Both the position numbers and the translations under genes were made by a program. A stretch of DNA of 5,380 bases from JBGPBY01 sp041481485 (GTDB lineage Bacteria > Acidobacteriota > Terriglobia > 20CM-2-55-15), in the NCBI GenBank assembly GCA_041481485.1, contig JBGPBY010000502.1:1-5380 (forward strand), read 5' to 3'. Under the pieces are notes generated by a model, which saw only the letters and a program-made list of their open reading frames with translations, made no database searches and had not been told where the DNA came from. Shown piece by piece: positions 1-5,363 of the stretch; within the stretch, counting starts at the first letter, position 1; every line of letters begins with the position of its first letter.

Positions 1-13
1 GTTACGTGCGGTA

Positions 14-54
14 CCCCTCACCGGCCTTCGGCCCCCTCTCCCGTTGGGAGAGGG
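14..54. repeat. REP-like GC-rich double hairpin at the left edge
   Basis: Two adjacent dyads are visible. GGCC (23-26) pairs with GGCC (30-33) across TTC, and CCCTCTCCC (34-42) pairs perfectly with GGGAGAGGG (46-54) across the loop GTT. The second is a 9-bp stem in non-coding DNA just upstream of the hydrolase gene. Compact GC-rich elements with a CCCTCTCCC/GGGAGAGGG arm are a common style of dispersed intergenic repeat in bacterial chromosomes. It could also act as a terminator for a gene left of the window. It is followed only by ATTTCTT, a poor U-tract, so I favour a dispersed repeat. Copy number elsewhere cannot be judged from this window. Confidence 0.5.
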
Positions 55-151
55 ATTTCTTGATCGACCGCCTCTACAGAAACGCGATTCCCATTCCTTC
101 AAAGACATTCAGTATTCTTACTCCGCCCTTGAATCCGAGCGAAACTTTCGC

Positions 152-166
152 GAGGATTGCAGCATG
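152..166 (+). promoter_or_regulatory. Ribosome binding site that decides the hydrolase start
   Basis: GAGG at 152-155 lies 8 nt before the ATG at 164. The frame is open further upstream to a TTG at 44, but that codon lies inside the hairpin repeat and has no Shine-Dalgarno sequence. The residues it would add (MGEGFLDRPP...) are polar and would bury the hydrophobic leader. The ATG at 164 is therefore the better start. Confidence 0.6.
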
Positions 167-1072
167 CAAATCATCAACAACAGGCTGCTCATGGCGGGGG
201 TCGTTCTTCTCCTGCAGCAAACAACTCCGCCCACACCTCTGATTCGAGAAAACGTGACGGTGAAGATATCCGAGCATGTATACGTCATTCCCGATGGCAA
301 TGTTGGCGGCGTGCCGAATGTCGGAATTATCGTAGGCAGCAAAGGTACGCTTGTCGTCGACACCGGTCTCGGCCCACGGAACGGTCAGACGGTGCTTCGA
401 GAAGTCGGCAAGGTCAGCAGCAACGCGGAACTCTACGTGGTCGCAACGCACTTTCATTCCGAACATACGCTGGGCGAATCGGCGTTTCCCGCGAGTGCGA
501 AAGTCATCCGGGCGAGGGCGCTGCAGCAGGATATCGACGAATTCGGGATTCAGCCGAATTTCGCTACCCGGTCTGCAGCCAATGCCGAGTTGATGAAGGA
601 TGCGGTGTTCCGTCGCGCCGACGAAATTTTCGATAAAGAGAAGACTCTCGACCTGGGTGGAGTTCGCGTGCGCCTGCTGTCGTATGGCGGAACTCATACG
701 AACGGCGACACGCTGATCTTTGTCGAAGGTGACAATGTCCTTTTCGCGGGCGACGTGATCATGAATCGGCGCTTTCTCGCCTTCAGCGCGAACTCCAGTG
801 TTCAGGCCTGGCTCCGCAGTCTTGAGGAATCCGCGCGATTGCGCCCGGCGCGCATCGTTCCCAGTCATGGAGAGATGGGTGACGGCTCGTTGATTGAAAC
901 CGATCGAAACTATCTGCAGATACTTCAGAGCCGCGTCCGCGACCTTAAGCGGGAGGGCAAGACGCTTGAACAAATCGCAGACACGGTAACGACGGAATTC
1001 CGAGCAAAGTATCCCGACTGGACCGGGAACGCCGGCGCAGCCGCCCGCTCGGCCTATAACGAAACGAACTGA
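164..1072 (+). CDS. Exported metallo-beta-lactamase-fold metallohydrolase
   Basis: The product is 302 aa. Residues 1-20 (short basic start, then LLMAGVVLLL) look like a Sec-type signal sequence without an obvious cleavage site, so a periplasmic or membrane-attached location is inferred. The mature part carries the ordered MBL-superfamily metal motifs: strand VVDTG (64-68); HFHSEH (96-101), supplying H96, H98 and H101; GGTHTNGD, with H178; AGD, with D197; and PSHGE, with H235. The length and motif spacing fit a single-domain dinuclear-metal hydrolase of the SoxH/class-B beta-lactamase-like type. The substrate cannot be told; lactam, thioester or lactone hydrolysis are all possible. Position 100 is Glu where the superfamily usually has Asp (HxHxDH), so metal site 2 is altered though probably not lost. 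The last ~75 residues are helical with a charged stretch (RVRDLKREGKTLEQI). The next gene starts 2 nt after this stop, suggesting co-transcription. Confidence 0.85.
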   Translation: MQIINNRLLMAGVVLLLQQTTPPTPLIRENVTVKISEHVYVIPDGNVGGVPNVGIIVGSKGTLVVDTGLGPRNGQTVLREVGKVSSNAELYVVATHFHSEHTLGESAFPASAKVIRARALQQDIDEFGIQPNFATRSAANAELMKDAVFRRADEIFDKEKTLDLGGVRVRLLSYGGTHTNGDTLIFVEGDNVLFAGDVIMNRRFLAFSANSSVQAWLRSLEESARLRPARIVPSHGEMGDGSLIETDRNYLQILQSRVRDLKREGKTLEQIADTVTTEFRAKYPDWTGNAGAAARSAYNETN

Positions 1073-1074
1073 AG

Positions 1075-1464
1075 ATGGACAAGCTGTTTCGGTTTCCGGA
1101 ATCGGTTCGGCACGATCCCGCCATCGATGTCTGGCTCAATGAACGAGCGCCGGAGTTGGGCGCAATTGCGAGCCGTTGGTTTGCCCGCATGCGAGAGTGT
1201 GGCGACGAGGTCCAGGAGCTTATACACGATGGCTGTCCCGTCGCGTGCTTCGGGGATCTGCCCTTTGCCTACGTGAATGTTTTCAAATCGCACGTCAACG
1301 TTGGATTTTTCCATGGCGCAGACCTGCGCGATCCCAAACGCCTGCTCGAGGGTACCGGCAAACGGATGCGCCATGTGAAAGTGAAGCCTGGTCAGGAACC
1401 CGACCCCGCCGCTCTCAGCGACCTGGTCTATTTAGCGTATAGCGACATTCAGTCGCGGTTATAG
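1075..1464 (+). CDS. DUF1801 (YdhG-like) family small protein
   Basis: The product is 129 aa with no signal peptide or membrane segment, so it should be cytoplasmic. The second half carries the pattern I associate with DUF1801 proteins: YVNVFKSHVNVGFFHGADL (66-84), then LLEGTGKRMRHVKV (90-103). The short C-terminal stretch LSDLVYLAYSDIQSRL is probably a closing helix. The N-terminal half is helical and acidic/aromatic. The length is normal for the family and the gene appears intact. No enzymatic activity is established for most members, so I assign none. The start ATG lies 2 nt after the TGA of the hydrolase gene. Only a weak purine-rich sequence (GAACTGAAG) precedes it, inside the upstream stop region, so translation may depend on coupling to the upstream gene. 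It ends convergently with the PEP-CTERM-like gene, 104 bp away. Confidence 0.8.
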   Translation: MDKLFRFPESVRHDPAIDVWLNERAPELGAIASRWFARMRECGDEVQELIHDGCPVACFGDLPFAYVNVFKSHVNVGFFHGADLRDPKRLLEGTGKRMRHVKVKPGQEPDPAALSDLVYLAYSDIQSRL

Positions 1465-1568
1465 ATCGCATCCCGCGACCAACCACTACGGTACTGCGTG
1501 GGAATTCCCGTTGCTTGGCGATTACCGTTGGCTGCATGGTTCACTGCGCATTAATCAATAATCATCAA
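1465..1568. other. Convergent intergenic spacer with small dyad and AT-rich tract
   Basis: The spacer separates the ends of the plus-strand and minus-strand genes. It contains the perfect 10-bp palindrome GGGAATTCCC (1500-1509), enclosed by ACGGTA (1488-1493) and TACCGT (1523-1528), which are inverted copies. From about 1551 it becomes AT-rich with irregular ATCAAT repeats running into the end of the minus-strand gene. No stem followed by a clear U-tract is seen on either strand, so a bidirectional intrinsic terminator is possible but not supported. Confidence 0.4.
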
Positions 1569-2087
1569 TCAATTTTCAATTCTCATTTTGTGCCCCCGAA
1601 TACCTACACCACACGCCAGCGACGCGCCGGCCCCAAGCAATACCAACACTGTCCCATCGGGTTCTGGAATGGTCGTCGATGAAACCACGTTCACCGCAAA
1701 CGGCTGCGTTCCAAGCGTGTTGAGAGCAGACGGAGTGCTGCCGCCGAGAATGGCGAGCGAGCCGGAATATAGACCGGCGGGCGTCGCTGCGGGGACCGTC
1801 ACCGAAAGGATGGACGCCGTGAACGATTGCAAAGGCGACAAAGATAACGGGAAGTTCAGGAAAAAAAGTGTGTCGTCCGCCAGCAGTGGCGCGGCGATGT
1901 TGACGATGTCACCATTGAGGAATGTGGAGCTTCCGCCAGTCTCGGTGAGAGTCGCACTGAAGGTCACCGTAGCGCCTGGTAGTGCGGTCAGCAGCGACGA
2001 TGTCAGCGAAAATGTGATTGGCGTGGCCAAGGCAGTGCTTCCTGCCAGCATCAGACAAATCACAAACAGTGGCAGCTTGATTCTCAT
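1569..2087 (-). CDS. Secreted Ig-like protein with PEP-CTERM-like sorting tail
   Basis: The product is 172 aa. MRIKLPLFVICLMLAGSTALA (residues 1-21) is a classic signal peptide with an ALA end. The mature part (22-138) is rich in Ser, Thr, Leu and Ala with alternating beta-strand character. It contains PGATVTFSATLTE, DDTLFFLNFPLSL, LQSFTASILSVTVP and PAGLYSGSLAILGG, which suggests one Ig-like or CARDB-like beta-sandwich. The C-terminus is tripartite: PEP (141-143), a hydrophobic segment VLVLLGAGASLACGVGI (147-163), and a basic end RGHKMR (164-169). This is the layout of an exosortase-processed PEP-CTERM signal, although the basic cluster is weak. Surface or extracellular sorting is inferred; no exosortase gene is in the window. 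The start at 2087 is chosen because GGAGGA lies just upstream and the signal peptide begins there; the frame is open to 2147 but would overlap the previous gene. It follows the propeller gene by 13 nt. No enzymatic residues are recognisable. Confidence 0.8.
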   Translation of the reverse strand: MRIKLPLFVICLMLAGSTALATPITFSLTSSLLTALPGATVTFSATLTETGGSSTFLNGDIVNIAAPLLADDTLFFLNFPLSLSPLQSFTASILSVTVPAATPAGLYSGSLAILGGSTPSALNTLGTQPFAVNVVSSTTIPEPDGTVLVLLGAGASLACGVGIRGHKMRIEN

Positions 2088-2103
2088 TCGTCCTCCAGAC
2101 TCA
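2088..2103 (-). promoter_or_regulatory. Intercistronic junction with strong ribosome binding site
   Basis: Read on the minus strand, the TGA stop of the propeller gene (2103-2101) is followed by GTCTGGAGGACGA and then the ATG at 2087. GGAGGA occupies 2091-2096, entirely within the 13-nt gap. There is no room for a separate promoter or terminator, so the two genes are probably one transcript. A ribosome terminating at the TGA could feed the downstream start. Confidence 0.7.
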
Positions 2104-4272
2104 CGGCAAAACAATGCGGAATGACCCCGCAGTCGATCCACCGGCATAGGTTGCGTTGAAGCGCAGGATGTTCAGGCTGCCTGGGTTTCCAGCCGAGGCG
2201 GGAAACCTAAATACGACCGTCGCGGATGCACCCGGCGCGATGTTGCCCAGGATGGCAAATGGATTAAGCGGCCGAGTCGATCCGATCGTGGCACTGGCTG
2301 GGGTTACGTTTTCAGCCACGGCTGACCCTGTATTGCTCACTGTGAATGACGCGATAATTTCGTTTGTGACTGGGTCGCGCGCCAGTGACCCCGTTACGCT
2401 CAAGTTAACGGAAAGCTGAGTCGTCGCGACGACGTTTCTCACCACGACGTTGTCGATCGCAACCCCGCATGCATGTCCGGGACGCACGTCGCTGCAAATC
2501 CCGAGTTGATCCTGCGCATACTCGAACCGCAGTTGGAACTGACTGCCGCCCATCCCGGGCAGTTCCAGGTGCACATGCTGGAGTCCGTTGGAAAAGCCCG
2601 CCCACGCCGACATGTCTTCGAAATAAGAAGGATCCTCGTTGCGCGGAAAGTGTTTCGGATAATGCTTGAACCCGTCGGTCGTAAACTGGCGCTCAAACGC
2701 TTCGGCTAATACCGATCGCAACGTCCGTCCGGTCGTCAGATCCGCTACCCGCAGAAAAAAACCGTCATACCCCAGCAGTGGCAGAGTCGGATCGTCTTCG
2801 ATGTCATAGCACACATCGAAATCCACTGACACATAATCGCTGGCCGCTGGCACCGAAATACTCGGACTGAAGAGTCGCTCCCATCGCGCCTGGTCGCTGC
2901 CTGTTGCATCATTGGCGTTTTGATGAAAGGCCTTGTTCGACGAGCCGCACAACGCCGGCGCGAATGTACTCGAGGTTGTCCACGGAACGGTGTTGGCACC
3001 GGCGCCGTGTGAAACTGTCCAACCGGCGGGCAGTGCTCCCGGCGCCACAGAATTGAAATCCTGCGCCAGCAATTGAGTGTATACAGGTGTGCCGGTGAAC
3101 AACGTGAATGGCAGCGTTGCTGGACCATCCGATGTCGACACATTGAGAGTGAATTCAAGTGGCGCGCCGGGAATAAACGAAGGCAATAGCTGGAACTGAT
3201 ACGGCGAAATGTTGTTGCCCGTAGCGCCAGGCGCCAGATTGGAGTATACCGAGGTTCCCTGCAAAATGATGACGCCCGGCGTTGAGCTGGACAGCCCCGC
3301 GCTGATGCCCCCGATTGTCGCCGCACTGAGTGGATTTGTGACGTAGTTTGTCAGCGGCAGCTGCAGCGTGACCTGTTCTCCAGGATCGATATTCCCGTTT
3401 GAGCCGCTGTCGGTGAATGTCGAGGCGCCCAGCCGGACAGCCGCTTTTGGAGCCGCTTGAACGACCTTCACTTCGACGTCGGGGACCGTCAGCGATGTAG
3501 AGGGCTGTCCGTCCGTGAATCCGACCTGCCGCGTTGCAGAATAGCTCGCGTATAGCATCCCGGACTGTGCAACGGCCTGATTGTAATCACCGAGGTTCGG
3601 CTGGCTGGTATCGTTACCCAAACCTGCTTTGAAGGGCCGATCCGAGATGGGCGCCGGTTTGCTCCAGGTGTTCCCACCGTTGTCGCTGTATGTATAAGTG
3701 ACCTCCGTCAGATCGCCGCTGGTGTCGATTCCTTGATCGTAATAAAAGACACTCACTCGCCCTGTTGTGCGATCCACTGTTACAAATGGAAACCACTGCG
3801 CCCGATCGGCTCCGGGTCTGCTGTTGAGCAGAATTGGCGGCGTGAACGTGATCCCTCCGTCTGAACTCCGTTGCAGGACCACGTCGGCCCCGTCGCGTGA
3901 GTTGTTGTTCGAGTAAACGACATAGATGCTGCCTCTGAACGGTCCGGGCGAGTTATCAATGGCTAATGACGGATTCGTGTTCACCCGATCATTGCCGGGT
4001 ATTTCGTCTATCGTGAGAAAGTTGGAAGTCAGATTCCGAGGGGCGCTCCACGTAACGCCATTGTCGGTAGATAACGCCAGACCGATGTTGTTGAGGACAC
4101 CGCTGGTGAATCTTGTCCATGTGATGACCGCAAGCGGCGAACCGTTTCCGGCGAATCGTATTGACGGTCCCTGCCCATCGGTTGTCCCTGATGCAATGAC
4201 GCGACGGGCGGAAAACGTCGGAGTGGCGCTGGTGATGTTATCGGAAAACGTGCATGAGATTTCGACGCCGCC
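2101..4272 (-). CDS. C-terminal part of the Asp-box propeller, second frame
   Basis: These 723 codons continue the protein in the next frame, beginning with GGVEISCTFSD. Numbering follows the joined protein. Asp boxes lie at 307-314 (STDNGVTW), 375-382 (SSDGGITF) and 435-442 (SDNGGNTW). A decayed one at about 249-257 (SDNITSATP) lies just after the junction. Residues 512-630 form an Ig-like domain that opens with DSGSNGNIDPGEQVTLQLP, an Asp/Asn-rich loop plus strand typical of extracellular modules. Residues 632-855 (starting LLAQDFNS, GWTVSHG, then VSVDFDVCYDIEDD and VAIDNVVVRN) resemble a jelly-roll or MAM/choice-of-anchor-type binding domain, with Cys681, 728, 832 and 841 as possible disulfides. 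Residues 856-962 are another beta-sandwich (IIASFTVSNTGSAVAENV...NIAPGASATVVFRF). There is no PEP-CTERM, LPXTG or membrane anchor; the protein ends FRIVLP. The same frame is open upstream to 4914, but that part is low-complexity shadow sequence. There is no start signal at 4272, so this part cannot be made independently in an obvious way. Confidence 0.75.
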   Translation of the reverse strand, partial: GGVEISCTFSDNITSATPTFSARRVIASGTTDGQGPSIRFAGNGSPLAVITWTRFTSGVLNNIGLALSTDNGVTWSAPRNLTSNFLTIDEIPGNDRVNTNPSLAIDNSPGPFRGSIYVVYSNNNSRDGADVVLQRSSDGGITFTPPILLNSRPGADRAQWFPFVTVDRTTGRVSVFYYDQGIDTSGDLTEVTYTYSDNGGNTWSKPAPISDRPFKAGLGNDTSQPNLGDYNQAVAQSGMLYASYSATRQVGFTDGQPSTSLTVPDVEVKVVQAAPKAAVRLGASTFTDSGSNGNIDPGEQVTLQLPLTNYVTNPLSAATIGGISAGLSSSTPGVIILQGTSVYSNLAPGATGNNISPYQFQLLPSFIPGAPLEFTLNVSTSDGPATLPFTLFTGTPVYTQLLAQDFNSVAPGALPAGWTVSHGAGANTVPWTTSSTFAPALCGSSNKAFHQNANDATGSDQARWERLFSPSISVPAASDYVSVDFDVCYDIEDDPTLPLLGYDGFFLRVADLTTGRTLRSVLAEAFERQFTTDGFKHYPKHFPRNEDPSYFEDMSAWAGFSNGLQHVHLELPGMGGSQFQLRFEYAQDQLGICSDVRPGHACGVAIDNVVVRNVVATTQLSVNLSVTGSLARDPVTNEIIASFTVSNTGSAVAENVTPASATIGSTRPLNPFAILGNIAPGASATVVFRFPASAGNPGSLNILRFNATYAGGSTAGSFRIVLP

Positions 4273-4990
4273 GGCCCGCCGACGTGAAATTCGACCAACA
4301 CAAGGCGTATCGGCCAGTGTCTGGATCGACGTCAGCGAGTTCTTTGTCGGCAGCGTCCACCGCGTCCCCATTAGTATCAGCGAGCCCATTCGGATTGATG
4401 CTTGGCGTGACATCGAATGGGCCCTGCCAGGTGTGACCGCAGTCGGTGGAGCGGTGAACGACCAGATTCTGCGCAATGCCTGCGGTTCCGAACTTTTCCA
4501 GGGCAAGTGAACTATAGATAAAGGTGCAGGCTCCGGCGTACTTGATATCCGGATCGCCAAATATCTGCGGAAACCGCTGACCGCCGATGATGTCGGTTCC
4601 GGGAGTAGGAAGCTGGCCACCGTCGATGAATGTTGTCCCGCCATCGTCGGAATACATAAAGCCAGAGATAGATACCGGGCTTTTGGTGAAACCGCGAAAG
4701 TCGTTGAAGGCGACCACGACGTGCTGTCCTGTCGCATCGACCGCGATGCTCGTTTCCGACTGCAACGTGCTCGCAACGAGGGGGGCTTCGCCACAGTCCG
4801 GTTCGTTGACGCAGCCGCCGCTCTGACCGGAGACGCCTTTCGTGATTTGATCCATCCGCTGTCTGGCGAGTCTGCCGCCACTGGAAAGGCGAGACGCGGT
4901 TTGAGCGATGTCACTGGCGCCCGAGATCAGAACAGGTACTGCAAGCGATACAACAAGCGATAGCGCGTAACGTACATGTGAGCGTGCCAT
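4238..4990 (-). CDS. N-terminal part of the Asp-box propeller, as read
   Basis: As written, translation from the ATG at 4990 gives 250 aa ending at TGA/TAA-type stop 4240-4238. Residues 1-26 (MARSHVRYALSLVVSLAVPVLISGAS) are a signal peptide: Arg-containing n-region, a Leu/Val core, then SGAS. Cys60 and Cys66 in GGCVNEPDCGEA may form a disulfide after export. ETSIAVDATGQHVVVAFNDF (79-98) is a typical first propeller strand pair. Two Asp boxes follow: SDDGGTTF (114-121) and STDCGHTW (181-188). ADTNGDAVDAADKELADVDPDTG (204-226) is rich in Asp and might bind calcium. The reading is convincing to about SNFTSAG (233-239). After that, RRRRNLMHVFR (240-250) is unlike the rest of the protein and is the wrong frame. 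A GTG at 5056 is an alternative in-frame start, but it lacks a Shine-Dalgarno sequence and would put 22 residues ahead of the signal peptide. Confidence 0.75.
   Translation of the reverse strand: MARSHVRYALSLVVSLAVPVLISGASDIAQTASRLSSGGRLARQRMDQITKGVSGQSGGCVNEPDCGEAPLVASTLQSETSIAVDATGQHVVVAFNDFRGFTKSPVSISGFMYSDDGGTTFIDGGQLPTPGTDIIGGQRFPQIFGDPDIKYAGACTFIYSSLALEKFGTAGIAQNLVVHRSTDCGHTWQGPFDVTPSINPNGLADTNGDAVDAADKELADVDPDTGRYALCWSNFTSAGRRRRNLMHVFR
4261..4284 (-). other. Apparent +1 frameshift site in GC-rich run
   Basis: On the minus strand the sequence reads GCG GGC CGG CGG CGT in the first frame. Skipping one C (window position 4273) gives GCG GGC GGC GGC GTC GAA, that is A-G-G-G-V-E. This joins SNFTSAG to GGVEISCTFSD. 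The exact extra base cannot be fixed, because any C or G in the GGCGGGCCGGCGGCG run gives nearly the same result. The next stop in the first frame comes only 11 codons later. Confidence 0.75.
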
Positions 4991-5000
4991 CAGCACCTCC
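4988..5000 (-). promoter_or_regulatory. Ribosome binding site of the propeller gene
   Basis: GGAGGT (4995-5000 on the minus strand) lies 4 nt before the ATG at 4990. It is a near-complete match to the 16S anti-Shine-Dalgarno complement, and it decides this start over the upstream in-frame GTG at 5056. Confidence 0.75.
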
Positions 5001-5018
5001 GGTGGCTGCAGTCTACCA

Positions 5019-5093
5019 CCGGAAAATTCCGGAAAAACCGTAGAATTGAAATTCACATGTTGCCAGGCTGTTCCTTCCGGCCGTCGGCAACGT
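5019..5093. promoter_or_regulatory. Leader/promoter region with three dyads
   Basis: Directly upstream of the minus-strand operon lie three inverted repeats. CCGGAA-AA-TTCCGG is at 5019-5032. GAATT-GA-AATTC is at 5043-5054. An 8-pair arm set with one G-T wobble joins 5057-5064 (ATGTTGCC) to 5086-5093 (GGCAACGT). The first overlaps a direct repeat CCGGAAAA (5019-5026 and 5029-5036). The two compact dyads have operator-like geometry, but no matching regulator is in the window. On the minus strand TTGACG (-35-like) is present, but no acceptable -10 hexamer follows at 16-18 bp, so I do not call a promoter. Confidence 0.35.
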
Positions 5094-5163
5094 CAAAGAG
5101 GGTGAATTGTGCCGCGGATCTTCGCCTGTCCACGTTGATTGTGGAGTAACACAAGGTATGGTG

Positions 5164-5260
5164 GAACCGACGCCCTCAATGAACCTTTCCAATTCTGGCT
5201 GCGGATTCCCGCAAATTGGAGATTGTCATAGCAGCGTCGGCCACCATTGAGGGCCGGTTC
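5164..5260. repeat. 97-nt nested inverted repeat in intergenic DNA
   Basis: The outer arms are GAACCGACGCCCTCAATG (5164-5181) and CATTGAGGGCCGGTTC (5245-5260). They pair over 16 positions with only a 2-nt bulge (AC, 5170-5171). Inside, TTTCCAATT (5186-5194) pairs with AATTGGAGA (5214-5222), with one wobble. Innermost, TGCGG (5200-5204) pairs with CCGCA (5209-5213) around ATTC. About 30 pairs in 97 nt is much more than neighbouring sequence shows. GTG stands immediately outside each end (5161-5163 and 5261-5263), which might be a 3-bp target duplication or chance. It could be a structured RNA, a palindromic MITE/REP-type element, or a chance fold. It encodes no protein that I can support. Confidence 0.5.
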
Positions 5261-5363
5261 GTGATTGAGAAAACTCTGCCAGCCGCAGTAATAACGGCGG
5301 GGCTCATACCCAACCGCTTGCGATCCCGAGCGGACTTCTATTAGACCGCCTTTTCTGGAGAGG
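5261..5363. other. Non-coding right-edge spacer
   Basis: I see no gene here. CCGCT (5314-5318) and AGCGG (5329-5333) form a short 5-bp dyad with a 10-nt loop. TTGCGA (5318-5323) and TATTAG (5339-5344) resemble -35 and -10 boxes, but the 15-bp spacing is short. They are correctly placed for the possible start at 5364, so this may be a weak promoter. Confidence 0.2.

Larger units (their letters stand above)
2101..4990 (-). pseudogene. Asp-box (sialidase-like) propeller gene, frameshifted
   Basis: This entry is the whole ancestral gene, about 962 codons once one base near 4273 is ignored. The encoded architecture is: signal peptide; six-bladed beta-propeller with Asp boxes (about 70-500); Ig-like linker domain (about 510-630); jelly-roll/MAM-like domain (about 632-855); C-terminal Ig/CARDB-like domain (about 856-962). 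Such proteins are exported and often bind or cleave extracellular glycans. I see no FRIP/RIP motif, and I cannot place the arginine triad of true sialidases, so neuraminidase activity should not be assumed. It heads a two-gene operon with the PEP-CTERM-like gene. If the frameshift is real, only a 250-aa product would be made and the gene is dead. If it is a sequence error, the gene is intact. Strong coding character persists to the final codon, with no other stop or shift, which argues for a recent mutation or an error rather than long decay. Confidence 0.75.

Noticed and set aside
90..118. Promoter with TATTCT (113-118) as a -10 box for the hydrolase gene
   Set aside because: No reasonable -35 box exists at 16-18 bp upstream.
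44..163. Upstream extension of the hydrolase frame to a TTG at 44
   Set aside because: It begins inside the hairpin repeat, has no ribosome binding site, and adds 40 polar residues before a hydrophobic leader.
74..973. 299-codon minus-strand open frame opposite the hydrolase
   Set aside because: It is a shadow of the plus-strand gene, which has clear MBL motifs. Its translation matches no recognisable family.
1588..2124. 178-codon plus-strand open frame opposite the PEP-CTERM-like gene
   Set aside because: The minus-strand frame has a signal peptide, sorting tail and strong ribosome binding site. The plus-strand one has none of these.
3926..4510. 194-codon plus-strand open frame opposite the propeller
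   Set aside because: It is antisense to well-supported coding sequence including four Asp-box positions, and it lacks a family signature or ribosome binding site.
4273..4914. Upstream open stretch of the C-terminal propeller frame, as part of a 937-aa protein
   Set aside because: The Ser/Arg/Pro-rich translation shows no domain, while the other frame here encodes a signal peptide and two Asp boxes. The openness is a codon-bias shadow.
2101..4990. Active sialidase (neuraminidase) assignment
   Set aside because: Asp boxes show only the propeller fold. No FRIP motif or identifiable catalytic arginine triad is visible, so the enzyme name is not justified.
5057..5149. 30-codon plus-strand ORF (MLPGCSFRPS...)
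   Set aside because: No Shine-Dalgarno sequence precedes it and its start lies within a dyad arm. Composition is not convincing as coding.
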